Part shown: piece by piece, positions 62,313 through 64,000 of the stretch
Layout of the letters: each line of letters begins with the position of its first letter
Numbering within the stretch: position 1 is the first letter of the stretch
Origin: WLMZ01 sp038227995
GTDB lineage: Bacteria > Actinomycetota > Acidimicrobiia > Acidimicrobiales > Ilumatobacteraceae
Direction: 5' to 3'
Length of the DNA stretch: 64,000 bases
Assembly (NCBI GenBank): GCA_038227995.1
Contig: JBBRPP010000007.1
Location: forward strand, 62,001 to 126,000
The notes under the pieces: generated by a model
The model's database searches: none
Told to the model about the DNA's origin: nothing
What the model saw: the letters and a program-made list of their open reading frames with translations, nothing else
Made by a program: the position numbers and the translations under genes

Positions 62313-62831
62313 TCAGAACGCGTTCTCGATCACTCGGACCGCGACACCGAGGATCGACACCACGTCGAAACGGACATCGACACGCTGCGGTGCGTTGACG
62401 CTGAGCCAGGCCGCAGCAAGTCGTCTGAGACGGAGTTGCTTGCGGCCGTCGACGGCAAGCGACGGATCACCGAAGGCGGCTGTGGCGCGCGTCTTGACCT
62501 CGACGAACACGACCGTGTTCGCGATCCGGACGATGAGATCGACCTCGCCGCCAGGAACTCGCCAGTTCCGCGCAACGATCTCGTAACCATGGTCGCGGTA
62601 CCAACGTGCGGCTTGATCTTCTCCCCATCGGCCGCGTGCCTGACGAGCCAGATTCGGTCCGGCGGCTGCCGAATCCCGGTTGCCGACTTCTCGGTTGCCG
62701 ACTTCTCGGTTGCCGAGATCTCGGTTGCCTAGATCTCGGTCGAGGGCAGCTCTTCCACGTTGACGTCCTTGAACGTCAGCACCCGAACCCTCGGCACGAA
62801 GCGGGTCTTGCGGTACATGTCCCAAACCCAT
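62313..62831 (-). CDS. YraN family endonuclease-like protein (UPF0102)
   Basis: The conserved UPF0102 domain begins at ARQARGRWGEDQAARWY and has the restriction-endonuclease-like core (GGEVDLIVRIANTVVFVEVKTRA), with the acidic residues of an E-x-D...E-x-K site. The start is unclear. The only ATG in frame (62831) lies inside the upstream DUF2469 gene, and the intervening sequence includes a 15-bp tandem repeat that encodes GNRDL/GNREV units. A CTG at 62651, right before the domain, is a possible alternative. The full open frame has 172 residues. Confidence 0.75.
   Translation of the reverse strand: MGLGHVPQDPLRAEGSGADVQGRQRGRAALDRDLGNRDLGNREVGNREVGNRDSAAAGPNLARQARGRWGEDQAARWYRDHGYEIVARNWRVPGGEVDLIVRIANTVVFVEVKTRATAAFGDPSLAVDGRKQLRLRRLAAAWLSVNAPQRVDVRFDVVSILGVAVRVIENAF
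62678..62737. repeat. Four tandem 15-bp repeats at the DUF2469-yraN junction
   Basis: Units GGTTGCCGACTTCTC (twice), GGTTGCCGAGATCTC and GGTTGCCTAGATCTC lie head to tail. The last contains the DUF2469 stop codon (62729-62731). In the yraN frame they encode repeated Gly-Asn-Arg-Asp/Glu-Leu/Val. Confidence 0.85.
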
Positions 62832-63022
62832 GCGTCTGTCAGCACCACCTCGATCAGTGGCCGCGCCGAGTCGGCCACCTGGGTGACCTGAACCCCGTTG
62901 GCCAGGTAGAACCGGCGCTCGGTCTCGACAGCGAAGCGGAACATCGCCGCGACGTCTTGATATTCCTGCGCGAGTTGGAGCTCTCGTTCTGCCTCGTAGT
63001 TCTCGAGGTCGTCAGAGCTCAA
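62729..63022 (-). CDS. DUF2469 family protein
   Basis: A 97-residue protein with the family pattern DDLENYEAERELQLAQEYQDV and TERRFYLANGVQVT. DUF2469 proteins are small, conserved across actinobacteria, and usually encoded between rplS/lepB and yraN, as here. Their role is unknown. The start codon appears to be TTG at 63022. The C-terminus (NVEELPSTEI) ends within the repeat array. Confidence 0.9.
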   Translation of the reverse strand: MSSDDLENYEAERELQLAQEYQDVAAMFRFAVETERRFYLANGVQVTQVADSARPLIEVVLTDAWVWDMYRKTRFVPRVRVLTFKDVNVEELPSTEI

Positions 63023-63039
63023 TGGAGGGTGCTTTCACT

Positions 63040-63083
63040 GTTCAATCACCGTTCAATCACCGTTCATTCAACGTGCATTCACC
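63040..63083. repeat. Four tandem 11-bp repeats upstream of DUF2469
   Basis: GTTCAATCACC (63040 and 63051), GTTCATTCAAC (63062) and GTGCATTCACC (63073) are head-to-tail copies in the leader between rplS and the DUF2469 gene. The period is about one helical turn. Confidence 0.8.
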
Positions 63084-63146
63084 AAGGGACTCTTTCCGGG
63101 TGGACGTCTTCGCCCGACAGCAAAGCCGGCCGACGGAGCGGCCGCG

Positions 63147-63494
63147 TCAGCGGTCGCGCTTTTCCTTGATCTTGGCAGCCTTGCCCGAACGCTCGCGCAG
63201 GTAGTACAGCTTGGCGCGACGGACATCGCCACGACGAACGACTTCGAGTTTGGCGACGGTCGGGGTGTGCAGCGGGAACGTGCGCTCGACACCGACGCCA
63301 TAGCTGACCTTGCGAACGGTGTAGGTCTCGGCCACGCCGCTGCCGGAGATCGCAATGACGTTGCCCTGGAAGATCTGGACGCGCTCTTTGCTGCCTTCGA
63401 TGACCTTCACGTGCACCTTGACCTCGTCACCGGGGCCGAATTGCGGCATGTCGGTGCGGATGTACTGGTTGTCGACGAGATCGGTGGTCTTCAT
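63147..63494 (-). CDS. rplS: 50S ribosomal protein L19
   Basis: A 115-residue ribosomal protein. FGPGDEVKVHVKVIEGSKERVQIFQGNVIA is the conserved SH3-like core (seen as GDEVKVHVKVIEG and RVQIFQGNVIA), and VRRGDVRRAKLYYLRERSGKAAKIKEK the basic tail. L19 sits at the interface with the small subunit. The ATG at 63494 is 61 bp behind trmD, the normal order trmD-rplS. Confidence 0.97.
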   Translation of the reverse strand: MKTTDLVDNQYIRTDMPQFGPGDEVKVHVKVIEGSKERVQIFQGNVIAISGSGVAETYTVRKVSYGVGVERTFPLHTPTVAKLEVVRRGDVRRAKLYYLRERSGKAAKIKEKRDR

Positions 63495-63555
63495 GACGTG
63501 GTCTTTCTGTACGGTGCCGTGGCAGCCCGAGACGCGGGCCTGCACAAGCGAACGG

Positions 63556-64000
63556 TCAAGGATAGACCGCAGATGGGAACTCTTCCAACAGGCGGCGGTC
63601 ATCATCTGAGAGCCCGCCGGCAGCATCGATCAGGTCGACCCGATGACGCATCGTTCGGTGCAGCGCCTGAGCCCGCCGCCATCGTGCGATCCGCGCATGA
63701 TCGCCACTGCGCAGGATCTCGGGTACGTCCCATTCGCGGAACGATGCCGGGCGAGTAAATTGCGGCTCCTCCAGCAGACCCGAGACGCCGAAGCTCTCGG
63801 TGACGGCGCTGACGCTGTTCCCCATCGCGCCCGGAAGGAGCCGGGTGACAGCCTCGATCACCAGGCACGCTGCGACTTCACCGCCCGACAAAACGACATC
63901 ACCGATGGACAGTTCGTCATCGACCAGATGCTCTCGCACCCGGTGGTCGATGCCCTCGTAGCGGCCGCAGAGCAGGCTGAAACCGTCGCCGGCCGCCAAT
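63556..64000 (-). CDS. trmD: tRNA (guanine-N1)-methyltransferase TrmD (N-terminus missing)
   Basis: The C-terminal 148 or so residues of TrmD, which methylates G37 of tRNAs to prevent frameshifting. The SAM-binding knot motif LLCGRYEGIDHRV and the loop DVVLSGGEVAACLVIEAVTRLLPG are present. The substrate-binding linker GLLEEPQFTRPASFREWDVPEILRSGDH matches the family, with FTRP for the usual YTRP. The gene continues beyond the right edge of the window, so its start is not seen. Confidence 0.96.
   Translation of the reverse strand, partial: LAAGDGFSLLCGRYEGIDHRVREHLVDDELSIGDVVLSGGEVAACLVIEAVTRLLPGAMGNSVSAVTESFGVSGLLEEPQFTRPASFREWDVPEILRSGDHARIARWRRAQALHRTMRHRVDLIDAAGGLSDDDRRLLEEFPSAVYP

Noticed and set aside
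1..64000. CRISPR array, prophage, transposon or secondary-metabolite cluster
   Set aside because: I found no spaced direct repeats, transposase, integrase, phage structural genes or polyketide/peptide synthases in the window.

Overview
The window is high-GC DNA from an actinobacterium, most likely class Acidimicrobiia and possibly close to Ilumatobacter. The indications are GC-rich codon use, the gene order tig-clpP-clpX-folC-ndk-mreBCD-mrdA-rodA-rne-rplU-rpmA followed by obg-proB, DUF2469 next to yraN, a RskA/SigK-type pair, and several membrane proteins with long Thr/Ser/Pro or Asp-rich tails. The taxon is inferred from gene content and not from a marker-gene comparison. I saw no rRNA, insertion sequence, prophage or CRISPR array.

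Left part (1-27 kb) is accessory and central metabolism in short operons. It opens with an NMT1/SsuA-type ABC importer (ATPase and lipoprotein) facing away from a uricase-like gene. A tight four-gene operon follows: amidohydrolase, aminoglycoside-phosphotransferase-like kinase, unknown protein and a DUF7064-like protein. Next come an alpha/beta hydrolase, a frameshifted cupin gene divergent from a TetR regulator across a palindromic operator, and a tRNA-Gly with a nested terminator. After that are metX behind a SAM-type riboswitch, an acyl-CoA synthetase, a Tat-exported PGRP amidase, a SET-domain protein and a saccharopine-dehydrogenase-like protein. The stretch ends with a DUF4262 protein, a second small-molecule kinase, SURF1, a metallo-beta-lactamase-fold enzyme, a wax ester synthase/DGAT with a histone-like tail, a GMC oxidoreductase, a histidine phosphatase and guaB.

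Middle part (27.5-37.5 kb) is the most unusual. A MoxR ATPase and a CoxE-like VWA protein read leftward. Reading rightward are a CbxX-type AAA+ ATPase with a TerB-like N-terminus, a membrane-anchored solute-binding-like protein, a solute-binding/VWA lipoprotein, a membrane coiled-coil protein, a MurJ-like flippase and a PspA/IM30 protein. Tight overlaps suggest one transcript for the rightward genes. Together they look like an envelope-integrity system related to the Ter/PspA stress modules, without TerC/D/Z or TelA in view.

Right part (37.5-64 kb) is a long, mostly leftward housekeeping block: translation and RNA (rplU, rpmA, rne, obg, rplS, trmD), protein folding and proteolysis (tig, clpP, clpX), cell shape (mreB, mreC, mreD, mrdA, rodA), and metabolism (proB, folC, ndk, rpe). 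A dGTPase-like gene on the other strand interrupts the usual rpmA-obg junction. The trigger factor carries a His/Asp-rich metal-binding-like tail, and MreC carries a roughly 90-residue Ser/Thr/Pro insertion. The end of the window has a TrmA-type methyltransferase/ECF sigma/anti-sigma operon, a membrane-anchored cupredoxin, an enoyl-CoA hydratase, a 36-residue membrane protein, yraN with in-frame 15-bp repeats, DUF2469, rplS and a truncated trmD.
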